The notes under the pieces were generated by a model. The model did no database searches and was not told the origin of the DNA. It worked only from the letters and a program-made list of their open reading frames with translations. This document shows positions 9,005 to 17,284 of a stretch of DNA of 64,000 nt, piece after piece (position 1 is the stretch's first letter; every line of letters starts with the position of its first letter). The position numbers were made by a program, and so were the translations under genes. The stretch is from Gemmataceae bacterium (GTDB taxonomy: Bacteria > Planctomycetota > Planctomycetia > Gemmatales > Gemmataceae): NCBI GenBank assembly GCA_022842245.1, contig JALHPZ010000012.1, forward strand, positions 1 through 64,000, written 5' to 3'.

Positions 9005-10207
9005 TTGCGGTGGTTGTTCGTCAAAGAGCGGATGGCGTGGCCGCGGAGCAGCGGGCACGATGTCCACACGTTCCACCTGATGCGTGCCCTCGCGGCGCGT
9101 GGGGAAGCCGTTGCGCTGGCGTCGATGGCGCCGGTGCCGCCCGACGCCGTTGCGGGCGGGGGTTTCGAGGCCGAGTATTGCTTCGACGAGCGCGTGCCGC
9201 CGCACCCCGCCGTAGCCGAGTTCCCCCTTGCACTCACGAAATCGCAGGAGAAGTTTCGCAACTACTGGGGCATCGACCCCGCCCGTATCCGTTGGGTCGC
9301 GGCGGCGGCGGCCGAGTTCCGCGCCGACGCGGTCGTCGTTTCCGGGCTGAACGTGCTGCCGTACCTCGGCGCGTTGCCGGCCGTCACGAAGAAAATCTGG
9401 TACGCCGCGGACGAATGGGTCTGGCACCACCTCTCGCAGGTGCGGCCATTGCGAAAGTCCACGTGGAGCGAGATCAAGCCGGCGATCGTGAAGGGGCTGT
9501 ACCAGCGGGCCTATCGCAAGTTGTTGGACCGGGTCTGGGTGGTGTCGGACGCCGACGCCCGTGCGTTCCGCTGGTTCGCCGGCATCCGAAAGGTGGACGT
9601 CCTGCCGAACGGCGTCGATGCCGAGCAGTTCGCGCCGGGCGGCGAGGAACAATTGCCGAACTCGTGCGTCTTCTGGGGCCGGCTCGATTTCGGGCCCAAT
9701 ATCCAGGCCGTCGAGTGGTTCAGTCGAAACGTCTGGCCGAAGGTCCGCGCCGCCGTGCCGGGGGCGAAGTTCCAACTCTACGGCTTCCAGCCGACGGCCG
9801 CCATCCGTTCTCTCGCCGGGTCTTACGGGATCGAGTTGGGCGCGGATCTGCCCGATCTTCGCGCCGCGGTTCGCTCGCACGAAGTGGCCGTGCTACCGTT
9901 CGTGAGTGGCGGCGGAATCAAGAATAAGCTGCTGGAGGCGGCTGCGCTCGGGATGCCGATTCTCGCCAGCCCGAAGGCCCTCAACGGGTTGAAGGGAACG
10001 CCGCCGTTCCCGGTGCTGCGCAGCGCCGGGGAATGGGCGGACCGGCTCGCGCGCCTCTGGCGGGACCGGACGGAGCGTGAGCGGTTGGGCCGCGCCGCCC
10101 GCGCGTGGGTGACGGAGCACCACACGTGGGACTCCGCGGCCCGGACGGCGATGGCGGGAATGGGCGCGCCAACGAAGCGAAGCGAACCGGCAAGCGTCGG
10201 CGCGTGA
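9005..10207 (+). CDS. GT4-type glycosyltransferase
   Basis: A 400-residue GT-B fold glycosyltransferase (group 1/GT4-like). The N-terminal half contains SSGHDVHTFHLMRALAARG, typical of acceptor-binding domains; the C-terminal half has VLPNGVDAEQF, a WGRLDFGPN strand, and the nucleotide-sugar-binding VLPFVSGGGIKNKLLEAAALGMP (around residues 296-318). The start is TTG 9005 with GGAGAC six to seven bases upstream. The last dozen residues run into repeat-like DNA (GCGAAGCGAACCGGCAAGCG), so the C-terminus may be repeat-derived. It is probably one step in building the exopolysaccharide of this cluster; donor and acceptor are unknown. Confidence 0.9.
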   Translation: MRWLFVKERMAWPRSSGHDVHTFHLMRALAARGEAVALASMAPVPPDAVAGGGFEAEYCFDERVPPHPAVAEFPLALTKSQEKFRNYWGIDPARIRWVAAAAAEFRADAVVVSGLNVLPYLGALPAVTKKIWYAADEWVWHHLSQVRPLRKSTWSEIKPAIVKGLYQRAYRKLLDRVWVVSDADARAFRWFAGIRKVDVLPNGVDAEQFAPGGEEQLPNSCVFWGRLDFGPNIQAVEWFSRNVWPKVRAAVPGAKFQLYGFQPTAAIRSLAGSYGIELGADLPDLRAAVRSHEVAVLPFVSGGGIKNKLLEAAALGMPILASPKALNGLKGTPPFPVLRSAGEWADRLARLWRDRTERERLGRAARAWVTEHHTWDSAARTAMAGMGAPTKRSEPASVGA

Positions 10208-10440
10208 GCCGAAGGCTCGATGGTTTTGGCCCCGGAGGGGCCGCAGGTTGTCGCCACGGGTGGAGCGAAGCGCAACCCGTGGATGGGTCCATCGAACGAA
10301 TCGCCCCGCAGGGGCGAAGGAACCTCTGCCCCTCCGGGGCAGCTCGAACCGAAGGATTCCGTTGTTACCACGGGTTCCGCTTCGCTCCACCCGTGGCTAC
10401 AGTCCGGTGTCCCTCAGGGACACAAAACGTCAATCGAACG
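10205..10440. repeat. GC-rich palindromic intergenic repeats
   Basis: The 290-bp gap before the polymerase gene is filled with short palindromes, such as GGCCCCGGAGGGGCC, CCCCGCAGGGGC and GTCCCTCAGGGAC. A CCACGGGTGGAGCGAAGCG unit near 10255 recurs inverted near 10376-10403. This has the look of interspersed planctomycete repeat DNA. No gene is supported in the gap. Confidence 0.7.
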
Positions 10441-10498
10441 GATGCGGAACTTCGATGATTTCTCGAGCGAATCGACAGGCCATCATCACCGAACCGAC

Positions 10499-11878
10499 AT
10501 GAAACAGTATCTCTTCCTGATCTTCCTGACGGCGTTCTGCTCGTTCGCGTCCTTGTGGTGGACGCCGTACGCGGGCGTGGCGCTGTATTACCTCTTCGCC
10601 ATCCTGCGGCCGCAATACCTGTGGGAATGGCAGTTGATGTCCATGCCGGTGCGGCTGCCGTGGTCGTTCATCGTCGCCAGCGCCGCCATCTCCGGCTACC
10701 TGCTCTGGTCCGCCGGCATCCTCTCCTTCGGCCGCCGCGAAAGCTCGCTGATGCGCTACCGGCCCAAGTTCACCATCGCCCACTGGATGATGATGCTCTT
10801 CGCCTTCTGGGTGACGATGAGCCACCTGTGCGCCAAGAACCCCGACCTCGGCGAACTTTGGTACGGCGAATACCTGAAGATCTTCGGCATGTACTACCTG
10901 GCCTCGCGCGTCGTCCGCACGCCGACGCAGATCTGGGGCCTGTACATGCTCATCATCATCGCGATCGGGTACATCTCCATCGAGATGAACCACATTTATC
11001 TGAGCACCGGCAAGCTGATCCTCGCCAAGAAGGGGTTTGCGGGTCTCGACAACAACGGGGCGGCCTTGATGCTCTGCCTCGGCGTGCCTCTGTGCTACTT
11101 CGCGTGGGAGTTCACCGAGCGCTGGTACAAGTGGCTCTTCCTCATGATCATTCCGGTCATCATGCACGCCGTGCTCAGCACCTACAGCCGCGGGGCGATG
11201 GTGTCGATGGCGATGGCCGCGCCGGTGCTCATGGTCTTCTCGCAGAAGCGGAAGTTCCTGATCTGCGTCTACCTCGCCATCGGCGCGATGCTGCCCATCA
11301 TGGCCGGCAAGGAGATCCAGGACCGCTTCTTCAGCGTCGAACAGCGCGAGATGGACCACAGCTACCAAAGCCGACTCGTGAGTTGGGGCATCGCCATCGA
11401 CATCGCGCTCGAGTATCCGATCTTCGGCGTCGGGGTGCGCAACTCGAACGCCGAGATGTTCCACCGCGGGGCCGACATGGAAGGCCGCACGATCCACTCG
11501 CAATATTTCCAGATCGCCGCCGACAGCGGGCTGTGCGCGGTGATCGTCTACGTCGGCATGATTTTGGCCACGTTCTGGTGCATCTTCCGTGCGTCGGCGC
11601 GGCTCTGGAACCGCACCGACTTCGAGTCCCGCCGCGCCCGCGCCATGCTTGGCGGCATCGCCTGCTCGCTCATCTCCTTTTGCATCGGGGCGATCGCCCT
11701 CTCGCTGGAGGTGTTCGAGGTGTCGTATCTGCTGTTCTTCCTCGGCGCGCAGGTCTGGGCGCTGCTGAACGCGACCGACACGCTGAAGGCGGCGCCGATG
11801 GCGGGCGCGAACTGGTCGCCCGCGACCGCACCGGTGCGCGTAACCGTGGCCCAGCCCCAGTTCGCCGGGGGCCGCTGA
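10499..11878 (+). CDS. O-antigen ligase/polymerase-like membrane protein, exosortase-associated
   Basis: A 459-residue polytopic membrane protein with about ten to eleven hydrophobic helices. Features typical of Wzy/WaaL-type enzymes and of O-glycosylation ligase-like proteins near exosortases are: WWTPYAGVALYYLFAILRP at the N-terminus, an STYSRGAMVSM motif (about residue 222), and a large periplasmic loop with YQSRLVSWGIAIDIALEYPIFGVG followed by RTIHSQYFQIAADSG. It likely polymerises or transfers lipid-linked glycan at the periplasmic face. ATG 10499 is chosen because the upstream frame reads through repeat DNA. It is followed after four bases by a glycosyltransferase. Confidence 0.87.
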   Translation: MKQYLFLIFLTAFCSFASLWWTPYAGVALYYLFAILRPQYLWEWQLMSMPVRLPWSFIVASAAISGYLLWSAGILSFGRRESSLMRYRPKFTIAHWMMMLFAFWVTMSHLCAKNPDLGELWYGEYLKIFGMYYLASRVVRTPTQIWGLYMLIIIAIGYISIEMNHIYLSTGKLILAKKGFAGLDNNGAALMLCLGVPLCYFAWEFTERWYKWLFLMIIPVIMHAVLSTYSRGAMVSMAMAAPVLMVFSQKRKFLICVYLAIGAMLPIMAGKEIQDRFFSVEQREMDHSYQSRLVSWGIAIDIALEYPIFGVGVRNSNAEMFHRGADMEGRTIHSQYFQIAADSGLCAVIVYVGMILATFWCIFRASARLWNRTDFESRRARAMLGGIACSLISFCIGAIALSLEVFEVSYLLFFLGAQVWALLNATDTLKAAPMAGANWSPATAPVRVTVAQPQFAGGR

Positions 11879-11882
11879 CACC

Positions 11883-13028
11883 GTGACGCCCCCTCCCGCC
11901 CCGCAGCGCCGGCCGATCCGCGTCGGCTTCGTCCTGCACGTCATGCAGGTCGCCGGCGCCGAAGTGCTGGTGAAGGAGACGATCCGCCGGCTCGGCGACC
12001 GCATCGTCCCCACCGTCTTCTGTCTCGACGCCGTCGGCCGGCTCGGCGAGGAGTTCCGCGCCGCCGGCGGGGACCTCGTCTGCCTGAACCGCCGCCCCGG
12101 CCGCGATCTGAAGGTATCCTGGCGGCTCGCCCGCGAAGCCGGCCGACGCGGCATCGATGTCCTGCACGCCCACCAGTACACGCCGTTCTTCTACGCCGCC
12201 CTCGCCAAGCCGCTCGCGAACCCCCGGCCCAGGCTGATCCTCACGGAACACGGCCGCCACTACCCGGACCTTGTGTCGCCGAAACGCCGCGCGATCAACC
12301 GACTGGTGCTGGACCATGCCGCCGACGCCGTGAACGCCTGCTGCCGCTTCGCCGCCATCGCCCTGCGGGACGTCGACGGCTTCGCCGGCAACCGGATCGA
12401 AGTGATCGAAAACGGCATCGACTTCGACCGCTACGGTCCGCCGGCCGACCTCGCAGAGCAGAAGCGCAAGCTCGGCTTCGACCCGCATCGACGGTATCTC
12501 GTCCACGTGGCGCGGCACCACCCGGTGAAGGATCAGCCGATGCTGTTGCGCGGTTTCGCGACGACCGCCGCCGCCGTGCCCGATGTCGACCTGTTGATGG
12601 CCGGCGACGGACCACTGCGCGGCGAACTCGAAGCGCTCGCGCGGAACCTCGGCATCGCAGACCGCGTGAAGTTCCTTGGCATCCGTTCGGACGTGCCCGA
12701 ACTGCTGAAGGCCGCCGACGCCTTCGCCCTGACGAGCGTGAGCGAGGCCGCGTCGCTGACGCTGCTCGAGGCGATGGCCACGGCTTTGCCCGTCGTCGTG
12801 ACGGATGTCGGCGGAAACCCGGAGATCGTGCGGCACGAACGCGAGGGCCTGCTCGTGCCCCGGGGCGACGCGGCGGCGTGCGGGGCGGCGCTGTCGCGCT
12901 TGCTTCGCGAGCCGAATTATGCGAGAACGCTCGGCGCGGCCGCCCGCGCGCGCGTGGACGCGGTCTACCGCCTCGAACGCACCGTGGACGCGTACCACGC
13001 GCTCTACCGCCGCGTGACCGGGATTTGA
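11883..13028 (+). CDS. GT4-family glycosyltransferase
   Basis: A 381-residue group 1 glycosyltransferase. The N-terminal Rossmann domain shows VGFVLHVMQVAGAEVLVKE and DVLHAHQYTPFFYAALA; the C-terminal domain carries VIENGIDFDRY, a LVHVARHHPVKDQPMLL strand, LLMAGDGPLRGELE, and the donor-binding SVSEAASLTLLEAMATALPVV with VTDVGGNPEIV. Start is GTG 11883, four bases after the polymerase stop, so co-translation is likely. It belongs to the exopolysaccharide cluster; sugar specificity cannot be told. Confidence 0.94.
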   Translation: MTPPPAPQRRPIRVGFVLHVMQVAGAEVLVKETIRRLGDRIVPTVFCLDAVGRLGEEFRAAGGDLVCLNRRPGRDLKVSWRLAREAGRRGIDVLHAHQYTPFFYAALAKPLANPRPRLILTEHGRHYPDLVSPKRRAINRLVLDHAADAVNACCRFAAIALRDVDGFAGNRIEVIENGIDFDRYGPPADLAEQKRKLGFDPHRRYLVHVARHHPVKDQPMLLRGFATTAAAVPDVDLLMAGDGPLRGELEALARNLGIADRVKFLGIRSDVPELLKAADAFALTSVSEAASLTLLEAMATALPVVVTDVGGNPEIVRHEREGLLVPRGDAAACGAALSRLLREPNYARTLGAAARARVDAVYRLERTVDAYHALYRRVTGI

Positions 13029-13057
13029 CTGATCGAACCGCCGCGAAAGGATTCGCG

Positions 13058-14098
13058 ATGACGCCCGCCGTACTGGCCCCGACGCCCCCGCGATCGCCCG
13101 TCCTTGGCGAGCCGGTCCTGTCCGTCGTCGTGCCGCTCTTCAACGAACACGAGAACCTGCCGGAACTGTACCGCCGCCTCGTCGCGTCCCTCGAAGCAAT
13201 CGGCGAGCCGTTCGAATTGGTGTTCGTGAACGACGGCAGCCGGGATTCGACGCCGGCGATGCTGGACCTGCTGGCCGTCACCGATCCGCGCGTGACGGCG
13301 CTGCACTTGAGCCGGAACTTCGGACACCAGCCGGCCGTGACCGCGGGCATCGACCATGCGCGCGGGCACGCCGTCGTCGTGATGGATGGCGACCTGCAGG
13401 ACCCGCCGGAGGTGCTGGTGAAGTTTGTGGACGCCTGGCGCGCCGGGCACGACGTCGTCTACGCGATCCGCCGCAACCGCAAGGAAGGGCCGGTCAAGCG
13501 ACTCGGCTACTTCGCGTTCTATCGCATCCTGCGTTCGATCGCCGATGTGGAGATCCCGCTCGATTCCGGCGACTTCTGCTTGATGGATCGCAAGGTCGTC
13601 GACCAGTTGCGGGCGCTGCCGGAGCGCGTGCGGTTCGTGCGCGGATTGCGCACCTTTGTCGGCTTCCGGCAGGTCGGCCTCGAATACGACCGCGACGCCC
13701 GCGCCGCCGGCGCGCCGAAGTACACGTTCCGCAAGCTCGTCGGCCTTGCCGTCGACGGCCTCTTGAACCACAGCGGCTACCCGCTCCGGCTCGTCACCTA
13801 TCTGGGCCTCCTGTCCGCCGCCGCCGCCGCGCTCCTCGCCGGCTGGGCGGTTTGCGATGCCATCTCGAACCAGTCGACGCCGCGCGGCTGGGCCAGCCTC
13901 ATCGTCGTCATGCTCTTCATGGGCGCGATCCAGCTCGTGAGCCTCGGCGTGGTCGGCGAATACATCCGCCGCATCTTCCTCGAAGTGAAGGGCCGCCCGA
14001 CGTACATCGTCGACCGACAAGCCCGCTCAACTGCGAGTCATACGCTATCGGCCCCACAATCACCACGAGGTGAAAAGTTGCATAACGAATATTGTTGA
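13058..14098 (+). CDS. GT2 glycosyltransferase, DPM1/GtrB-like
   Basis: A 346-residue membrane-bound family 2 glycosyltransferase that probably loads a sugar onto polyprenyl phosphate. The GT-A domain (about residues 20-250) shows SVVVPLFNEHENLPELY, FVNDGSRDST, the DGDLQDPPE metal site, and the SGDFCLMDRKVV acceptor motif; two C-terminal transmembrane helices (about 255-275 and 290-315) end in GEYIRRIFLEVKGRPTYIV. The last about 20 residues after that are unlike the family and may be random extension. ATG 13058 follows AAAGGA. It closes the glycosyltransferase run. Confidence 0.93.
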   Translation: MTPAVLAPTPPRSPVLGEPVLSVVVPLFNEHENLPELYRRLVASLEAIGEPFELVFVNDGSRDSTPAMLDLLAVTDPRVTALHLSRNFGHQPAVTAGIDHARGHAVVVMDGDLQDPPEVLVKFVDAWRAGHDVVYAIRRNRKEGPVKRLGYFAFYRILRSIADVEIPLDSGDFCLMDRKVVDQLRALPERVRFVRGLRTFVGFRQVGLEYDRDARAAGAPKYTFRKLVGLAVDGLLNHSGYPLRLVTYLGLLSAAAAALLAGWAVCDAISNQSTPRGWASLIVVMLFMGAIQLVSLGVVGEYIRRIFLEVKGRPTYIVDRQARSTASHTLSAPQSPRGEKLHNEYC

Positions 14099-14196
14099 TT
14101 CGAGCAAATCGTCCGTGTAGCATCACGTCAATCCAATCGCGTCCTGTATTTACTGGACCCGCGAGAAGTCGCCACAGTACGTTTTTTGGGGAATCG

Positions 14197-15666
14197 ATGT
14201 CCGATTCGCCGAAACCCCATCGACAAAACCATCCGGCGATACCGAATGCCAAACCCGCCGAGAGCGTGGTTTACAATACCGTCGAATTTGATCGTTTGCA
14301 GTCTGGGAGCGAATTTGATTTCGATTTGCCCGCGAAGCCCGGCGAGGTTGGTAAACTCGGCCCATATCGGATTGTTCGCGAATTGGGGCGCGGTGGCATG
14401 GGAGCGGTATTCGAAGCTTACGACGAGCGGTTGGGCCGTTCCGTCGCCCTCAAGGTCATGTTGCCGAAGTACGCCGCCATCGCCGAATCGAGAGGACGTT
14501 TTCTCCGGGAAGCCCGCGCGGCGGCCAAACTGGCGAACGATCATATCGTGACGATTTACGAGGCGAACATTTACAACGATACTCCCTGCATTGCGATGCA
14601 ATTGTTACAGGGTTTATCGCTCGATCAGTTCCTCAAGGCCAATCCGAAGCTGAGTCTGCCGCAGGTCCTACAGATCGGCAAGGAGATCGCGATGGGACTC
14701 GCCGCCGCGCACGACGCCGGACTGGTGCACCGTGATATCAAGCTCGCGAACATCTGGATGGAATCACCGAATTACCGGGTTAAAATCCTGGATTTCGGAC
14801 TGGCGAAACAGGCGTCGCGCGAAATGCAAACGTCGGGCGAGATCGCGCTCGATGTAGCCTCGCTGGATCACACGGCGACGGGGACGATCTTGGGAACCCC
14901 GTTGTACATGTCGCCCGAACAAGCACGCGGCGAGCCTGTAGATTACCGCACCGACCTCTACAGCCTCGGTGTCCTGCTATATCGTATTTCGACCGGCGTG
15001 ATGCCGTTTGGCGGAAATTCCATGCGGGATCTTCTCATCTCGATCAACAACTATCCGGCGAAGCCCGCACGCGAACTGAATCCAGAACTGCCCGTGTCGT
15101 TCTCAAACCTCATAGACCGATTATTAAGAAAACGAGCAGAACAGCGGCCTGGATCTGCGCGTCGCATCGCGTTAGAGCTTCAACATATTGGCCAGGAAAC
15201 GGCTTCTCCGTGGGAAGCGATTGCCCCAAGCGATGAGCACTTGAGCATTGCGATTTGCGCATACAGTTCAGGTCATAATTTTTTAGAAATCGAAGACATA
15301 CTATGGGAACAAGGAATATATCGTGAAATGATCCCAATAATTATTCGGAAACTCATAATAAACCGTGCGGAATTCCACTTGAGGATGGGGAAAAAGCCTG
15401 AACAGGTCATTGTTGAACTCATAGCAAAAGGCCTCGAACAGCAAGACGCCAAGGCCGTTGTTGGCAATTTAAACCTCTCGGACAGTGTGCTGCTGTGGTA
15501 CGCTCGCCGCGTATTGTTCTGGACAATAATTGGAATATCAATTGTTATCACACTCTCTCTATTTGATTTCATTGACATTCCAAATAATATGCTTTTTCTA
15601 CTAACTCTAGCCCCAATCGTATTGCTTTATATTTATATAGGGTTATTTGCATCCCGGCCTTCGTGA
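14197..15666 (+). CDS. Membrane Ser/Thr protein kinase (Hanks type), AT-rich 3' half
   Basis: A 489-residue kinase. The catalytic domain spans about residues 50-320: glycine loop LGRGGMGAVFE, VALKVM lysine, HRDIKLANIW catalytic loop, KILDFGLAKQ and the GTPLYMSPEQ activation segment. A linker of about 110 residues follows, then two hydrophobic helices near the C-terminus (about 430-485). ATG 14197 has a GGGGA ribosome site. The coding sequence from about 15240 on is clearly richer in A/T than anything nearby, in contrast to its GC-rich kinase part, suggesting the tail had a different origin. Its substrates are unknown; FHA and phosphatase genes are in the window. Confidence 0.93.
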   Translation: MSDSPKPHRQNHPAIPNAKPAESVVYNTVEFDRLQSGSEFDFDLPAKPGEVGKLGPYRIVRELGRGGMGAVFEAYDERLGRSVALKVMLPKYAAIAESRGRFLREARAAAKLANDHIVTIYEANIYNDTPCIAMQLLQGLSLDQFLKANPKLSLPQVLQIGKEIAMGLAAAHDAGLVHRDIKLANIWMESPNYRVKILDFGLAKQASREMQTSGEIALDVASLDHTATGTILGTPLYMSPEQARGEPVDYRTDLYSLGVLLYRISTGVMPFGGNSMRDLLISINNYPAKPARELNPELPVSFSNLIDRLLRKRAEQRPGSARRIALELQHIGQETASPWEAIAPSDEHLSIAICAYSSGHNFLEIEDILWEQGIYREMIPIIIRKLIINRAEFHLRMGKKPEQVIVELIAKGLEQQDAKAVVGNLNLSDSVLLWYARRVLFWTIIGISIVITLSLFDFIDIPNNMLFLLTLAPIVLLYIYIGLFASRPS

Positions 15667-15703
15667 ACCGAATTATTCCGCCGGTAACCCCTCACTCTTC
15701 TGA

Positions 15704-15804
15704 ACTCACGGGGCTTGGCAGAGGACGGCGGTCGCGGCTGAGACACGCAGCGCCGGCGCGGTTGCCGCCTGCGGGTCCACGCCTCGCTGCCAAGCCCCGC
15801 GAGT
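15704..15804. repeat. 101-bp inverted-repeat element
   Basis: Arms ACTCACGGGGCTTGGCAG (15704-15721) and CTGCCAAGCCCCGCGAGT (15787-15804) are inverted copies with one mismatch, enclosing a GC-rich core. It sits in the 214-bp gap between the kinase and the efflux adaptor. It could be a miniature mobile element or a terminator structure; no T-run follows either arm, which argues against a simple terminator. Confidence 0.55.
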
Positions 15805-15880
15805 CCAGAATGGCGAGGGATTACCTAAATCACTTATATTACCTTCAGACGTCTTACAGCCCTCCGTCGGAGCCTCGCGC

Positions 15881-17152
15881 ATGGTCCGTTCTCTCTTCCT
15901 GATCTTCGCGTTCGCCCTGGCGCTCGGCTGCGGCAAGAAAGGTCTGCCGAACGCGACCGTCGGCAACTCCACGGCGCCATCGAAGGTGAACCTCCGCCGG
16001 CCCGTCGAACTCGCCCGCGCCCAGCAGCGCGTCATCGTGTCCACCGTCGAACAGGTCGGCGCACTCGAGCCGAAACAGATGACGGAGATCGCCGCCGGCG
16101 TTGCCGGAATCGTCGACGAGGTCTTGTTCGAGGAAGGCGCGGTCGTGGGGCCGGGCGACCCGCGGCCGCTGGTTCGCATCGACCAGGAGAAATACAAGAC
16201 GGCGCACGAGTCGGCGGCGTCGGCCGAAGCCGCGGCGAAGGCGAACTACGAGCGTGCCAAAGACGTGGCCGATCGGGCGCGCACGGGCGTGGCGTTCTCC
16301 GAGGCGGAACGCCGGCAGACCGACGAGGCGATGAAGCAGGCGGAGGCGCAGTACTTCGTGGCGAAGTCGAATCTCAAGCTCGCCAAGCACAACCTGACGC
16401 GCTCGCAGGTGCCGGCGCCGTACCGGGGGCAGATGAACCAGAAGAAGATCACGCCGGGCAGCTACGTGAAGGAGGACACGATCGTGGGAACGATCGCGGA
16501 CCTGAGCGAGATCCGCGTGGTGGGCTTCGTGCCCGAGTCCGTGGCGCCGCTGATCCGGGAGCGGATGGAGCAGCGGGATCGCGTGGTGGCGGCGCGCAGC
16601 GTGGCGGTGGCGTTCGGCGGTGCGGATGGCGGTTGGGGCGGCGTCGCGGCGCGGTTGCTGGTCGAGTCGAATCAGGTGCCGAGCGGATACGACCCCGAGT
16701 TCAGCGTGCCCTCGCTGCCGAAGCGATTGTTCCGCGGCCAGATGTTCTACATGAGCACGGTGGCGGACCCGACGACGCACATGTTCGAGTGCAAGGCGCG
16801 CATCGACGGCACGGATCCGAATTTCGCGTCGCTCAAGCCCGGCTTCACGGCGCGCATCCGGTTCCCGTACGAGAGCACGCCCGACGCGGTCGTGGTACCG
16901 GAGGAATCGGTGCGGGCAACGGAGCGCGGCTTCCTGGTGTTCGTCGTGGAGAAGCGCGCGGGCAAGGACGGCGCGGTCGAGTGGGTGGCGAAGTCGAGAC
17001 GCGTCGAGCCCGGGGCGCGGTCGCCGGGATGGGTGGAGGTGAAGTCGGGTCTCGTGCCGGGGCAGTGGCTGGTGCAGCGCGGCGCGGAGGCGCTCGACGA
17101 CGGCGTGCCGGTGCGCGTACCGGAGGATCAAGTCAAATTGCTGGAGCGGTGA
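15881..17152 (+). CDS. RND-type efflux periplasmic adaptor (membrane fusion) lipoprotein
   Basis: A 423-residue HlyD/AcrA-type adaptor. The signal peptide ends in a lipobox-like ALALGC (Cys17), so the mature protein is probably lipid-anchored. The barrel-sandwich (lipoyl) half-motif AGVAGIVDEVLFEEGAVVGPGD lies at about 71-92, a coiled-coil hairpin at about 100-170 (Ala/Glu/Lys-rich), then PAPYRGQMNQKKITPGSYVKE, and a beta-barrel/membrane-proximal region with KPGFTARIRFP and VPEESVRATERGFLVFVV. It usually links an inner-membrane pump to an outer-membrane channel, but neither gene lies here. Its last four codons are inside a 34-bp sequence duplicated at 17251. Confidence 0.9.
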   Translation: MVRSLFLIFAFALALGCGKKGLPNATVGNSTAPSKVNLRRPVELARAQQRVIVSTVEQVGALEPKQMTEIAAGVAGIVDEVLFEEGAVVGPGDPRPLVRIDQEKYKTAHESAASAEAAAKANYERAKDVADRARTGVAFSEAERRQTDEAMKQAEAQYFVAKSNLKLAKHNLTRSQVPAPYRGQMNQKKITPGSYVKEDTIVGTIADLSEIRVVGFVPESVAPLIRERMEQRDRVVAARSVAVAFGGADGGWGGVAARLLVESNQVPSGYDPEFSVPSLPKRLFRGQMFYMSTVADPTTHMFECKARIDGTDPNFASLKPGFTARIRFPYESTPDAVVVPEESVRATERGFLVFVVEKRAGKDGAVEWVAKSRRVEPGARSPGWVEVKSGLVPGQWLVQRGAEALDDGVPVRVPEDQVKLLER

Positions 17153-17284
17153 GTATTCTTGCTACGCCGCCCGAAAAAAGGGGACGCAGCTCATTTCGAA
17201 AATGAGCTGCGTCCCCTTTTTTCCCCATGTGCGTCCCCTTTTTTCCCCATGCTGGAGCGGTGAGTATTCTTGCTACGCCGCCCG
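17140..17284. mobile_element. REP-like GGGGACGC palindrome flanked by perfect 34-bp direct repeats
   Basis: A 77-bp insert (17174-17250) contains a perfect 23-bp inverted repeat (17174-17196 and 17200-17222, core GGGGACGCAGCTCATTT) and then a second copy of GCGTCCCCTTTTTTCCCCAT. It is flanked by identical 34-bp direct repeats at 17140-17173 and 17251-17284. The first copy holds the end of the efflux adaptor (LER-stop), the second holds the end of the convergent glycosyltransferase (RAA-stop). The simplest reading is insertion with a long target duplication at a convergent junction. The hairpin may also end transcription in both directions. Confidence 0.8.

Noticed and set aside
17174..17250. 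Simple terminator explanation for the GGGGACGC palindrome
   Set aside because: The hairpin could terminate, but the identical 34-bp flanking repeats need a duplication event, so a mobile origin is preferred.
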